Source: Mnemiopsis leidyi (taxonomy: Eukaryota; Ctenophora; Tentaculata; Lobata; Bolinopsidae). Taken from it: a stretch of DNA of 51,862 nucleotides. The stretch spans positions 1 through 51,862 of the forward strand of contig JH154668.1 in assembly GCA_000226015.1 (NCBI GenBank), given 5' to 3'. Below, one piece after another: positions 1 through 10,149 of this stretch. The notes beneath the pieces are model-generated. The model saw only the letters and a list, made by a program, of their open reading frames with translations, was not told the DNA's origin and did no database searches. The stretch's first letter is position 1. Every line of letters begins with the position of its first letter. The translations under genes and the position numbers were made by a program.

Positions 1-214
1 GTATGCATCATCTCTTAGTACACCAAGAAAGAATACCTGAAAATTTCATCAGAAAATGATGTTCAGAACCCAAGCTAAGACCGTTTTGTAATCAAAAGTA
101 AGAAAATTGATGAGCTGGTATTTTATTTAAAAACGGCCATAACTTAGGTTCTGGACCGCATTTTTTAACGAAATTTTCAGGATTCCTTCTTGGTGGCTAA
201 GAGATGATGCATAC
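1..214. repeat. Foldback (inverted-repeat) element
   Basis: Positions 1-47 are nearly the reverse complement of about 168-214, and the similarity continues inward, so most of the element folds into one imperfect hairpin with arms of about 100 bp. The left end sits on the window edge, so the true terminus and any target duplication cannot be judged. A degenerate copy of the arm lies at about 340-400, followed by AAAACCACCCTGTAT at about 440-456, a kind of end often seen in DNA-transposon derivatives. No coding capacity is visible. Confidence 0.6.
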
Positions 215-508
215 AAATTTTTAGGATGATTCGAGCAAATTTGACGATTTTGAAATTTTAGCGTACTTTTGCGCATATTTGCGCATCAGACCCAAATGGC
301 CCGTCGCATCAGTTCAAAAACTTGAGCATATTATCTGAGAGGCACAACAAACATTTTCTGAAAGTTTCATCAAAAAATATTGACCAGAAGTAAAGTTACG
401 AGATATTTTCTTTTCCATGTAAGGATGCACCCAAATTTAAAAACCACCCTGTATATATAATCTCGTTAAACTCAAAATTATTTGTGATCCCTTTATTGAC
501 GAGATTTG

Positions 509-1500
509 TCTGACTTCGTCCGACCCTCATCACTCATTCGAAGCGAATAAAATGACAGGAGGGTGCTTGTCGAGATGTTACCCGACCCGCGCGCGGCTCG
601 GGTAACAGTTTTCTGCTCTCCTCGCGAGCGTTAGACGGATATCATCTCGTCAAGAGGGTGCGCGCTGCCGTACAATGACGAGATTGGAGATATGTATTGC
701 CGCGGTGATACATGATACCCGACTCTCGCAGCTTGACGATATTATATCCGTTTAACGTTCTATTGTCTGACTTCGTCCGACCCTTTATGGGAATAAAATG
801 ACCCTCTATAAAATGACCCTCTATGGGAATAAAATGACAGGAGGGTGCGCGCTGCCGTACAAACGTTCTAACGAAACGTCAAGCTTTAGCTGCGTGAGTC
901 GGGTATCAGATATAATGTCGTTTGTTGCGGTGATACCCGACTCACGCAGCTAAAGCTTTGTCTGACTTTGTCCGACCCTCATTCGAAGCGAATAAAATGA
1001 CGGGAGGGTGCGCGCTGCTGTACAACTAAAGCTGAACGTTAGAACGTTAGAGTAAGTTAGAGTGATATCCGTCTAACGTTCTAAACGCCAGGAGAGCAGC
1101 AATGCTGCGAGCCGCGCGCGAGTCGGGTAACACATAACATTAACACCTCGACAACATTTCATTCGCTTCAAGTTCAAATTTGTCAGACTCAGACGTTGCC
1201 TGACCTGCAGCCGCAACGCAAGGCAACTTCGAATCACAAATAAGGGTCGCGCAGACAAAGTGCAGTGATCAGATTGATTCAGATTCAGACAATTTATACA
1301 AGCAAAAGAGCTCTGGTTACTTTAACACCTCGACAAGAGGGTGCGCGATGTACAACTTAGCGAAAATAACTAAGTTACAAACATGATCACAACCTATTAA
1401 TTCAAATTGTATAAATTGTACAGCAGTGCGCAGCCTTCCGACATTTTATTCTCGGAGAGAATTCTCTATTCGTTTCGAATGGGAGTCGGACAAAGTCAGA
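509..1500. repeat. GC-rich composite repeat with nested palindromes
   Basis: A module containing TCTGACTTYGTCCGACCC, then CGAAGCGAATAAAATGAC and GGAGGGTGCGCGCTG, recurs at about 509-570, 757-860 and 957-1021, and inverted at about 1455-1503. Between copies lies a perfect 28-bp inverted repeat (881-908 against 931-958). The block is much richer in GC than its surroundings. A related piece with the same order of motifs (ATATCCGTCTAACGTTCT, CCAGGAGAGCAGCAA, CACCTCGACAA) occurs at 44284-44375. It looks like a decayed, partly rearranged non-autonomous transposable element; no ORF in it looks genuine. Confidence 0.6.
881..958. repeat. Perfect 28-bp inverted repeat (hairpin)
   Basis: The arms 881-908 and 931-958 are exact reverse complements separated by 22 bp. 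They contain GCTGCGTGAGTCGGGTATC. It lies inside the GC-rich composite repeat and could be a transposon end or a cruciform-forming core. Confidence 0.85.
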
Positions 1501-1553
1501 CTTGTCTCACATTGTGACCCATTTCCGGATTATCTACGTGACCCATTTACGGG

Positions 1554-2249
1554 CAGAGGCAACATTTAAGTGCGGTCAAAAATCGCAAATTATGCGGTGC
1601 CGCACTTGCTCAAAAAGGCGAATTGTGCGGCAGAGTGCGGCGAAAATTGTCAAATTATGCGGCGAAATTGCGGCGAAATTTCCATTAAAGTGCGGTGATT
1701 GTGCGGCATTTAAAGCTTATTTTTTGGGTCCATTCAAGCATAAAAACTCAAAGTGTAACGTGATATGACGATTGGATACTTAGCAACAAGTATTGGCTAT
1801 TACGGTCAACATAGGTATATGATGTGTATTGGCCAAGCTTCAGCTACTGACGAAAACGTCTAAAGTGACGAAAACGTCCCAAGTCCAGGACGAAAACGTC
1901 CCAGATTCGGATCAGCAAGGACGAAAACGTCCCACATTCCGATCAGCAAGGTACGAAAACGGCCCAGATTCCAATTGGCAAGGTACGAAAACGTCCCAAA
2001 TTCCATTTAGCACGTGGAAACCAAAATCTCCCAATTTTGAGACGAAAAGGTCCCATTTTTAAACCATGATGCAACAACAAATATTTTGGTTTTTATGCGA
2101 TCAAGTGCGATTTTCGGGAAAAATATGCGAAAATATGCGGTGAAACCAAAAATGTGCGGAATTATGCGGATAATATAGAATTGTGCGGATTGTGCGGAGA
2201 ACTGGAAATTGTGCGAAATCGCACTCACCGCACTTAAATGTTGCCTCTG
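1554..2249. mobile_element. Non-autonomous hAT-type element (MITE)
   Basis: The element is 696 bp. Its ends match as inverted repeats starting CAGAGGCAACATTTAAGTGCGG, and it is flanked by an exact 8-bp direct duplication TTTACGGG (1546-1553 and 2250-2257). A CAG(A/G)G terminus with an 8-bp target duplication is the signature of the hAT superfamily. There is no transposase ORF; the interior holds GTGCGG-rich subterminal repeats near both ends and a minisatellite at 1849-2004. It must have been mobilised in trans. Confidence 0.85.
1849..2004. repeat. Minisatellite inside the hAT element
   Basis: Five to six copies of a unit centred on ACGAAAACGTCCCA occur, the later ones spaced about 38 bp apart with the linker TTCCGATCAGCAAGG. 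A degenerate copy follows at about 2040. It gives a spurious plus-strand ORF. Confidence 0.7.
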
Positions 2250-2257
2250 TTTACGGG

Positions 2258-3445
2258 TTATCTACGTTCCTATAGCTATCGACGTTCCGGTTCAGTTTCA
2301 CGAAATTAGAAATAACACGTGACATGGAAAAATTAAAACACTTGAATGTAAAAATCGTGATACAATATAATTTGCATGCTTAGACAACACGAATTTCTAA
2401 ACTGTAAACTTCAAAACGGAAAAATGTCCAACAATTGCTTTCGTTATATTATTAATCGATGAAAATGAAATGAACATAAACATTAAAATCAAGATCAAGA
2501 TCGAATTTACTGTACTTAAGGAGTAAGGAATGAATCATTAACAGGCAGTAATAGCAGCTTGGGAGCAAATGCTTTTAAAATATATGCTAAGGATGACAGC
2601 TTTTAGCTATTGGTGTGACATTGTTTAGTTTAACATAGTTGTTAGACAAAGATCTATGATCTGGTAGTCTCTGGTCTCACTAAAATGCTAATCTTTTACT
2701 TACAACAACCTTAATCATAATATGCCAAACTCCAAAGGTCAAACTCAGACTGAGGTACATTATGGGAAGTTATATGGCTAAGACAGCTGTGGGACTGGGA
2801 GCAATTTTTACAACCGGCGTTTTTAGCTTTAAGGAGTAGCCGAACCATGAGCACATTCTAAATATAGGGCTAAAGGGAAACGTTGCTTTGTCACAAGTCG
2901 TTTATCTGGTTACAGCTACGGTGCCGTGATCTGACACAAAAAGTTTAGTAAACCATTGCCTCAAATATCGTTCCTTATACTTATAGTTATTAGGAACCTA
3001 CTTAAGAAGGAAATATACCACAAGTACTTTCAACGACCAACCAAGCAATATCAATATGTATTATATCTATCTTTTTTATGAGCAGTCAGTAAAGCAACAA
3101 ACTTTTAGTAACCTACTCTATGTTTGTTATATTGCCGTATTCTTCTCCCGCCCAATTTCTCCATTACACATGATCCCAATCGTAAAGTTTGTCGAGGACT
3201 GCCGCGGTGCCCAGTTTATTGTGAATGTATCATCACGAGACACCTGGCCTCAAGGTGTTAATAACTGCTAGTTTTCTTAAATTTGCAGGGATGGAATTAA
3301 CCACCAGGTTGTTAGTCGGTATTGAACAAAGTTTAACACTCCCTCTCTAGAGATGCTATATACAAACTATTGTAACTAAAAACGTGGAGCAGAAAGTTCT
3401 GAGGCGTAACCTAGATAAGAAAAATCAATCGCCAGGCCACGTTTC
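2258..3445. other. Gene-free stretch upstream of window, 3' of the GPCR gene
   Basis: I see no convincing exon, RNA gene or repeat here. The plus-strand ORFs over 3056-3271 and 3384-3626 lack supporting features, and the second overlaps the GPCR terminal exon antisense. The GPCR 3' UTR should lie immediately below 3446. Confidence 0.4.
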
Positions 3446-6400
3446 TCAGACCCTCAGGGACCCGTTAAACTCCCTAGAAACTGAGTTAGAGTTCTCACTC
3501 TCCTCCTTTATGGGCGAGGGAGCGATAGATCGTCGTCCCTTAGGGGACAGCTCTCCTATCCCAGTGGTCAGCGCGGTGGAGGTGTTAGCCACGGCGTTAG
3601 TGTACAGGGTATCGTTGTTAGTGTGAGTGTCTGTGTTGACGTTGTCAGTTGGGTTTACCTTGACCAGCCACGGGATCTTGCTGTGCACGATCTTCTTGAT
3701 CTCCCGCCGATAGTTTTTATTACAGTAGCCGTACATGAAGGCGTCAAAGTTGTAGCTCGTGACGACAAGGATTCCAGCCATCAGTTTTATCAGGTCCGGT
3801 GTCCCCACGCGGAAATTGTACATAATCGTGTAATACGGCAGGTAGGTGATGATGAAGAACCCGCTAACCAGACCCCCGATTTTAGCCATCCTGATCTCGT
3901 AGTTTATTTTTGAGGAGCCCTTCTTGCTGGAGGAGTAGATGGAGGCGGTTCTCTGCATGAGTTTGATAACGATGACAGTGTAGCAGGTGACGGTGACAGC
4001 TAAACCCGGAACTACTTCCAATGACAGTTGTATGATCAGGAAACTTTGACCTGAGGATAATAGCTATTGTCTGCTGCTGTAATTTGCTTATGGGAACAGT
4101 TTTTTAATTGCTTATGGACCAGTTTTACTAGTCAGCTAACGAACAATTAATGATTAGGAAAAATAAATTATAAATTAACGTTTGTACCGATCACTGGTGT
4201 TCAACAAAGAAAAATTCTCGAAATCAGACTCAAAGCAAACTGACCACACCCAAAACTAAACCTGTCAATAGGCAGGTCATCACAGCACCGTCAAAGAGAG
4301 GCTGAGATAGGCAATCCCAAAAACTTAGGGATGCTATGGCAAATGAGTAGAACCAGAACGCAGCACATATTAGCCTTGCATTTCGGTTACAAAGCCACGT
4401 CTTGTACCTGAAAAACAACATCATTACTTGGCTGATGCGTTAGGTTTGTAAGCACGCATTTATTCATCTAGACTCTGGAGCAAACAATCAATGTCATGGG
4501 AATTACTAATTTAGTTCTCAGCAGTTCTGTGTTTCTAGTTATCTTTACTAGATTCAATTTTGTAGAAACTACACAACTACAAATAAATCGTAATATTCTT
4601 CCCTAAATATCTATTCTTGCTACTACTACCACAGCACTGCAAACTTGAACGCTGTTTACAAAACGTAACGTTTCGAAATAGTGTTTGATATTTCCAGCGT
4701 TTACTTCAGGTCTTTATTCAATAACGTCGAACGTGTCTAGTTGAACCAATGTCAGAATTGGCAGCAATATTTGTGCCATGAAACTGCCCGCTACACGGCC
4801 TCCCAATAAAGGTTTGTACACACCGCAGTGACCTGCAGGCAGGTCATTCATCTCGGCCAGTTGGCTTTGTATGATCACTAAAACTGTCAAGGCAGATCAG
4901 TTCACATCAGAGTTTACGTGTGGTGGAGGAAGATACGGACCGAACTGGTAATCCTAGCTGCAACAACTCCAGCACATCATTCCGTGATGAGAGCAGACTG
5001 ATGACGGGGCTCGACTCCAGGGCGGGGGTTTTAACCAAGTATATCAGCAGCAGATAGGATAGCTGCAGTATGTTGTGTAGCTGCAGTATGTTGTGTAGCT
5101 GCAGTATGTTGTGTAGCTGCAGTATGTTGGGTAGCTGCAGTATGTTGGGTAGCTGCAGTATGTATATGGATATTTGCATGTGGGAAGCCGCTGCTGGCTG
5201 CAGGTAGGCTACTCGAGATTCTGGCAAGTGGATGGCCCACGTGTTCACCTTAAATCGGTCTCCTATCAACGCTTTCTTATTACAAGTCGTTAGTTGCAGC
5301 TCTATAACAAACTATAATTTTTGCAACCTTCATGGCTGGTTGATAATCTTTGGAATGGCAAGAAATTTGAAAGAGCTAAAGACGAGCTTACGTTTTTTGT
5401 AAATGGCAGGCCTGGTAGTGGTACTAAAACTACCGGTGATGACGCAGGCTTAAAGTCTGCCATCGTCTCAGCGTGATCAGACTGAATGTTATGCATTGGA
5501 GTACATCATCCTGAGATCTTGCTAGACATCCGAGTAGCCGGCTATTTTGAGATACTTATCTTAAAGCTCATCATGTTTGCATCAGCCATCTGTATTCTAA
5601 ATACCGAATTAACGAGTACGTAAAAAATCAATACATTTTACCGGTGTGTGCCGGGTGTTCAACACCGGCTGACAATCATGAACTCACTTGGTAGGCTTGA
5701 AGATTGCAACCATTCTGTCCAGTGCGATGAGTATGAGGTTCATGATGCTCATTCCGGGCAGAAAGGTGTTTAGGAATGCTAGGATCTTGCAGTGTAAGTA
5801 GTTGCTAGGCCACTTTCCTGAGAAAAAATATATCTGTTTAGTAAACAGGAAACACGAACTGAGACAGTAAGTACTCGTTCCTGAGAAAATATATCTGTTA
5901 AGTAAACAGGAAACACGAACTGAGACACAAAGTACTCGTTATATCTCACTGTCTTATCTGAAACAATCATATCTGATTTCATGGCCGTTGTAAATTACTA
6001 AATTAATAATTTTCAGCCAAAGTAAATAAGTTTATAAATCTCATACCGTTGATAGAACTCCAAAGTATCGAAAAAAATCACGTTAAATAATTAGAAATTA
6101 CTAAATGAAAGTTTATTAGATGAAGATGCTCACCCATGGCTGACGCGACTATGAAGTGAGGTGCGATTATCGAAGTGACCATGAAATCCGTTACACACAT
6201 GCTCAGAATAAAGATGTTACTCGGCTTCCTTTTGTCACGCTGAAAGTAAGTGGCGTAAAGGTATCTCGGTTTCCAGTTTAGACAAACACAAAGATAACGG
6301 GGTAAGCAAGAAAAGACAAAAACCAAGGAACAAGCTGAGCAACAAATAGATTTAGCATAGATAGATTTGTTTAGGCTGTTCACAAAATAATGTTACCATT

Positions 6401-6639
6401 TGAATTATTATTAAGTAAATTTAAAATTTCTGCAGAAAATTTTATGAAAACAGTTTATGTACCTGCTTGTATATGACAAGCATTATCATGGCGAAACTGA
6501 TGAGGATCCCAGCAGATACCCCCAGGTTAACCACGACCAGTAGAACACGCATGGTAGGATCGTACTTAACCTCCCCGACCCAGTAACTATTGTTGTTCGA
6601 GACAGCGTTACTGTCGTTACAGTGACCAGAATCCGCCAT
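3446..6639 (-). CDS. Divergent rhodopsin-family (class A) GPCR, 5 exons, 387 aa
   Basis: Exons (minus strand, 5' to 3') are 6463-6639, 6134-6239, 5688-5817, 4262-4407 and 3446-4050. All have GT-AG borders, phases match (0,1,2,1), and the total is 1164 bp. The start is the only ATG (6639), and a short Asn-rich extracellular N-terminus follows. TM1 is about residues 30-57. TM2 carries LSMCVTD (Asp77). TM3 has Cys104 and ends in DRM (128-130) in place of DRY. TM4 is followed by a second extracellular loop with Cys. TM5 starts around 188. TM6 carries TYLPYY (255-260), replacing the usual CWxP core. TM7 has DAFMY (289-293) in place of NPxxY, then the helix-8-like YRREI. The C-terminal tail of about 80 residues is rich in Ser, Thr and Asn. 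The family is clear but the ligand is not; loss of the toggle Trp and the NPxxY Asn-Pro marks it as divergent. Confidence 0.88.
5061..5164. repeat. 18-bp tandem repeat in GPCR intron 3
   Basis: About six head-to-tail copies of AGCTGCAGTATGTTGTGT (with G/T variants) lie between GPCR exons 3 and 4. Because 18 is a multiple of 3, the array makes long spurious minus-strand ORFs of repeating peptides. There is no evidence that it is exonic. Confidence 0.8.
5817..5940. repeat. 63-bp tandem duplication containing a splice acceptor
   Basis: Two near-identical units begin at 5817 and 5880. On the minus strand each starts a TTTTCTCAG/G-type acceptor; the proximal one (AG at 5819-5818) is the acceptor of GPCR exon 3. 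The distal copy leaves a decoy acceptor about 63 bp upstream in the intron. Confidence 0.75.
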
Positions 6640-9300
6640 TGTAACTCCTATAAGAGTGTTGATCTGGGTAATTTTGTAACATTTTGCTGATGATAGAAAA
6701 TTGAAATTGATTAACCGTTTTGATCATCAATGAGTTGGAATTGAGGAAAAACGTTAACAAACAGCAGCAAAATCATGCTGCATATATAACTTGATCATGC
6801 AACCATACCCTACTTCATATAATCAAACGCTAACTTTTTGACAAAAACTTAGTCTGAATCAACTATTAGATGACGAATAGTCGAACAAACCAAGGATCAC
6901 ACACAAAATTGACAGTAACAGAATTCGTTCGGACCAGCAGACAGCCATCCTTATATACGTCGACTGCTCGAGCTGAAAATAACCGCAAAAGCGCCTAATT
7001 CTGGTTTGCCAGTAGGGTACCGCTCAACTTTAGGTTTCTCTGTGATTACTGCGTAATTATGTAAATTGCCACAACGCAACCTCCCATCCTTTTCATCCTT
7101 ACCCGTCGGGAAAAGAAAACATATTCCATCCGTTAACATGACCACTGCGATGTTACAGCTTTTTGATACAAACACGCGGTATGACGTAATTATGTACTCA
7201 TTTCGGTTTTATGACGTATTACTGACGTAATTGTCTTAATTCTAAATCTTTAGAAAGAAAATAATCATTGACCTATTTAAGTTCTAAATAAATCCATTTG
7301 TGACGTTGCAAATATCGGTTAAATAGAGAAAGCTGAAAAAGCCATTTAAGTTCAGGAAAAAATCAAGTTACAAAAACTGTATGCAACCTGTCTAGTTACA
7401 GCTATTAATGTGCTATTCACTTCTAAAACTACCCAGGAAAACACTTATATCACTACATCAAGAGATTCAGGTAAACCTACGTAAAGTTTCCCATATCGTA
7501 TCTACAAGTACAAACAACTACTCAAGTAAGAAACTCCCAAAACGGGAAACTTCCCATACATTTCACAGCAAGCAGTTCAGAAACACACCTACACCTGGCC
7601 TACCAGCCCGTACAATGAACAAAGAACAAGTCTAGTTTGGTCAGTGGGGGATTTGGCACCATCCAATAGCAGCACCTTTTGCAGGATTATCCTTCCGTCG
7701 CAGTGTCGGGCGTAATGATAAGCACTAAGTAATCTTATGCTGGGTGGTAACCTGAACTGTAATAGGTACTGAGCGAACTTGCTATAGTTGGCACTTGGCA
7801 TAGATGTGTCCGGATGAAGACTTTGGTAAAGCTTGTATGTACTGTCAGAAATTAGACTGAAGTATTTGACAAGTAAAGTGGCGTTTGCTTTGGAAAACAT
7901 TAATCCGGGTTGATAAAGGCGTTCAAATTATCTGGATTAGTAACATACATCATTTAAATTCAATGAGAAATAAGACATAGGGATTTATTGAAATAGACAA
8001 GTTATTTTAGGTGACATTTTGATTTTTGGGAGAAGAACAGAAACTTGAAGAAAACTAAAGCTACCAAGAATAAGTGTTAATGTAATGTTATTAGTATAAG
8101 GGAGATAAGATATAATTAGAAAAAATGAAAACCCAAAGATTCTAAGAAACCATGAAGAAACTCTTTGGATTCTTGAAAGTAAATGACGTATGATAGGAAT
8201 AGATGTCGTACATTTCTTTGAAACTTTGGCGATAATTATCACGATTATAAAGTAGGGATATACTCCTCAAAATGCCGTCCAGTGGAAATCCGTATACTAC
8301 TAGAGATATTCCGGAAAATATTGGAATAGTAATCATCATCACCACCACAGCTGAACAACATTATACTTTATAAACGTGACGCGTGAACTGTCGTGTGTCA
8401 CAATAAGACGGCTGAACAGGAAAGAGTCGGGTGAAATAACATGGAGGAAGCTACGAACTCAACCGGTATTGAGGCAGACAGAGATTATTACTATTAATTA
8501 GCAGAGTCGGTCAACAATAAACCCAGAACATTATCCGGCTCATCATTCACTGCGAGCGATAAATAGAGAGAGGGAGGGGAGAGCTGATGGCGACCTTATA
8601 AGATCTGTGATTTCGTCAAGGGGGAAGATTTAAGGTACAGGTTTGTCGCATTAGTCTTAAGTATGAAGTCTTGAGTCGATATACGTTAAGCTAGCTATAG
8701 CTCGATCAGTGAACTTATCCCGCAGTAACCTGGCAAGAGAGTAGAAAGAAAAGTGTGAAGAGCTATCTAGCAACCAACATGCAAATACGATGTGATATGA
8801 TTCGCTATTCAGATAGCGTCCTAATGTTGTTTACAGCGGCGTTCAACGAATAATTATTTTCAAGTTGGCGAAAATTAGCCAGCTGTAGGTATACCGTGTA
8901 GTTTTTATGATTAAGGCTTGAGTGCTCTTAGAGATCGGTTAATGAAATTTGGAGTTGTCAGTTTTTTGAAAATAGGTTTCAGGCGTCACCAACAACAAAA
9001 AGGAGGACGAATTTTTCAGTGAAAATAACATTAAATGATTATAAGCCATAGCAACGATCCGATATCAGAGTTACTTCTTCACCTGTTGGCAACAACTTCC
9101 AAATTATTGACGATTTACTGTCCAACATCATCACTCAACCATGAAATAAAATACCCATTAAGACTAAGTACTAGCTGAAACAAACTATAAAACTTTATGC
9201 GTTATAGTTATTATAATCATAGCTAACTATTAGACGTAGTATTATTATACTACTTAAAAGAATCCAATCGCAAATAATCATACCGGAATAATTATCACAC
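6640..9300. other. Mostly gene-free stretch upstream of the GPCR
   Basis: The GPCR promoter should lie just above 6640, but I see no clear TATA box. Two minus-strand ATG ORFs (7589-7900, 103 codons; and one starting at about 8342 with a hydrophobic N-terminus) have no flanking exons I can join and match nothing I recognise. The rest is AT-rich and featureless. Confidence 0.3.
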
Positions 9301-9304
9301 CGAT

Positions 9305-9517
9305 TCAGCCTATATATGAACAGACAAACTGTCTAAAATGACAACCAGTAAAGTAAAACGCCGCGGCGTTGTTTTCCAGGTCGAACCTCACCTGGCACAC
9401 CTGGTTGTGCCTAACGATAACGTGTTGCAATGTTTTCAAAACATCTGCAGGGACGCGTCTTGTTAACGGGCCAGTCACGTGGTGTAGGTCACGTGGTGTG
9501 ACGATCATCCCGCTCAT
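9305..9517 (-). CDS. Hypothetical short ORF / possible first exon
   Basis: It starts at an ATG (9517) with MSGMIVTPRDLHHVTG. A good donor (CCAG/GTGAGG) occurs after residue 42 in phase 0, so it may be a first exon of about 126 bp instead of a complete 70-aa gene. No downstream exon could be assigned and no family is recognised. CACGTG E-boxes lie within the first 45 bp of the ORF. Confidence 0.2.
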   Translation of the reverse strand: MSGMIVTPRDLHHVTGPLTRRVPADVLKTLQHVIVRHNQVCQVRFDLENNAAAFYFTGCHFRQFVCSYIG

Positions 9518-9580
9518 GCTGTGACTTAGCGGTGCTTTTAACGCTGTATGACCGTGCTATTTTGGTGAACTGCCGCGTGT

Positions 9581-9736
9581 TTAAATTAGCCCAGCACCGT
9601 TCTTTTTAACAGGACATTTGTAGGTAAACTTTTCCTTTGGGTGGGCAAATATTTTACCGTCTGCAATTACGAAGTAGCACGTGGGGCAGGTCCATTGCGG
9701 TTCACCACCTGCTTCACAAGTAGTTGCTCTGCCGCG
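9581..9736 (-). CDS. Terminal exon of an unidentified cysteine-containing protein (partial)
   Basis: An acceptor-like TTAG at 9738-9737 is followed by 51 open codons and TAA (9581-9583). The peptide contains TTCEAGGEPQWTCPTCYF, then ADGKIFAHPKEKFTYKCP, giving spacing C-x10-C-x2-C-x20-C, which could bind a metal or form disulphides. Composition is unlike the surrounding AT-rich DNA. I find no partner exons upstream, and the tandem repeat at 10021-10145 lies on that side. It could be a fragment of a gene or a mobile element. Confidence 0.3.
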   Translation of the reverse strand, partial: RGRATTCEAGGEPQWTCPTCYFVIADGKIFAHPKEKFTYKCPVKKNGAGLI

Positions 9737-10003
9737 CTAACTAGTAGGACAGACCGGCCACTGACACATCAACAACCAATGTGTACCGCTGTTTGAATCT
9801 ATTTTTTAGAATTATACTCAATACAACATGGATATTCAGATGGCACTTAGAGTCAAGAGCGGTGGACTTTTTTAAAAGTTAAATTGGGGAGTGCCGGTGC
9901 ATTGTCAACTAGCCAGCATTACGCTTTAGAGTTTAGTAGCAAATTGTGGTAAACGGATCATGAACAAAACTATGACAGGCTTAGCTATCATGGAAGTAAC
10001 TAT

Positions 10004-10145
10004 CAAGGAGTAGGACATAATTCAAGGAGTAGGACATAAGACGCAGCAGAGAATCCGGGACCGAGATCAGATGTAGCAGAGGATCTGGGACCGAGATCAG
10101 ACGTAGCAGAGGATCCGGGACCGAGATCAGACGTAGCAGAGGATC
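10004..10145. repeat. 18-bp duplication followed by 30-bp tandem repeat
   Basis: CAAGGAGTAGGACATAA is duplicated at about 10004-10038. It is followed by about 3.5 copies of a 30-bp unit (GTAGCAGAGGATCCGGGACC plus ten bases). The 30-bp period preserves a reading frame on the minus strand, but the ORF shows no other sign of coding. Confidence 0.75.
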
Positions 10146-10149
10146 CCTG

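Noticed and set aside
1502..2062. Plus-strand ORFs over the hAT element
   Set aside because: They translate the subterminal GTGCGG repeats and the ACGAAAACGTCCC minisatellite, not a transposase.
4907..5269. Minus-strand ORFs of repeating peptides (ILQLHN-type, TAATQH-type)
   Set aside because: They are translations of an 18-bp tandem repeat lying in a GPCR intron; the repeat unit keeps several frames open.
7589..7900. 103-codon minus-strand ATG ORF
   Set aside because: Composition is plausible but there are no recognisable motifs, no upstream or downstream exons, and no promoter signal; kept only as a note in the gene-free stretch.
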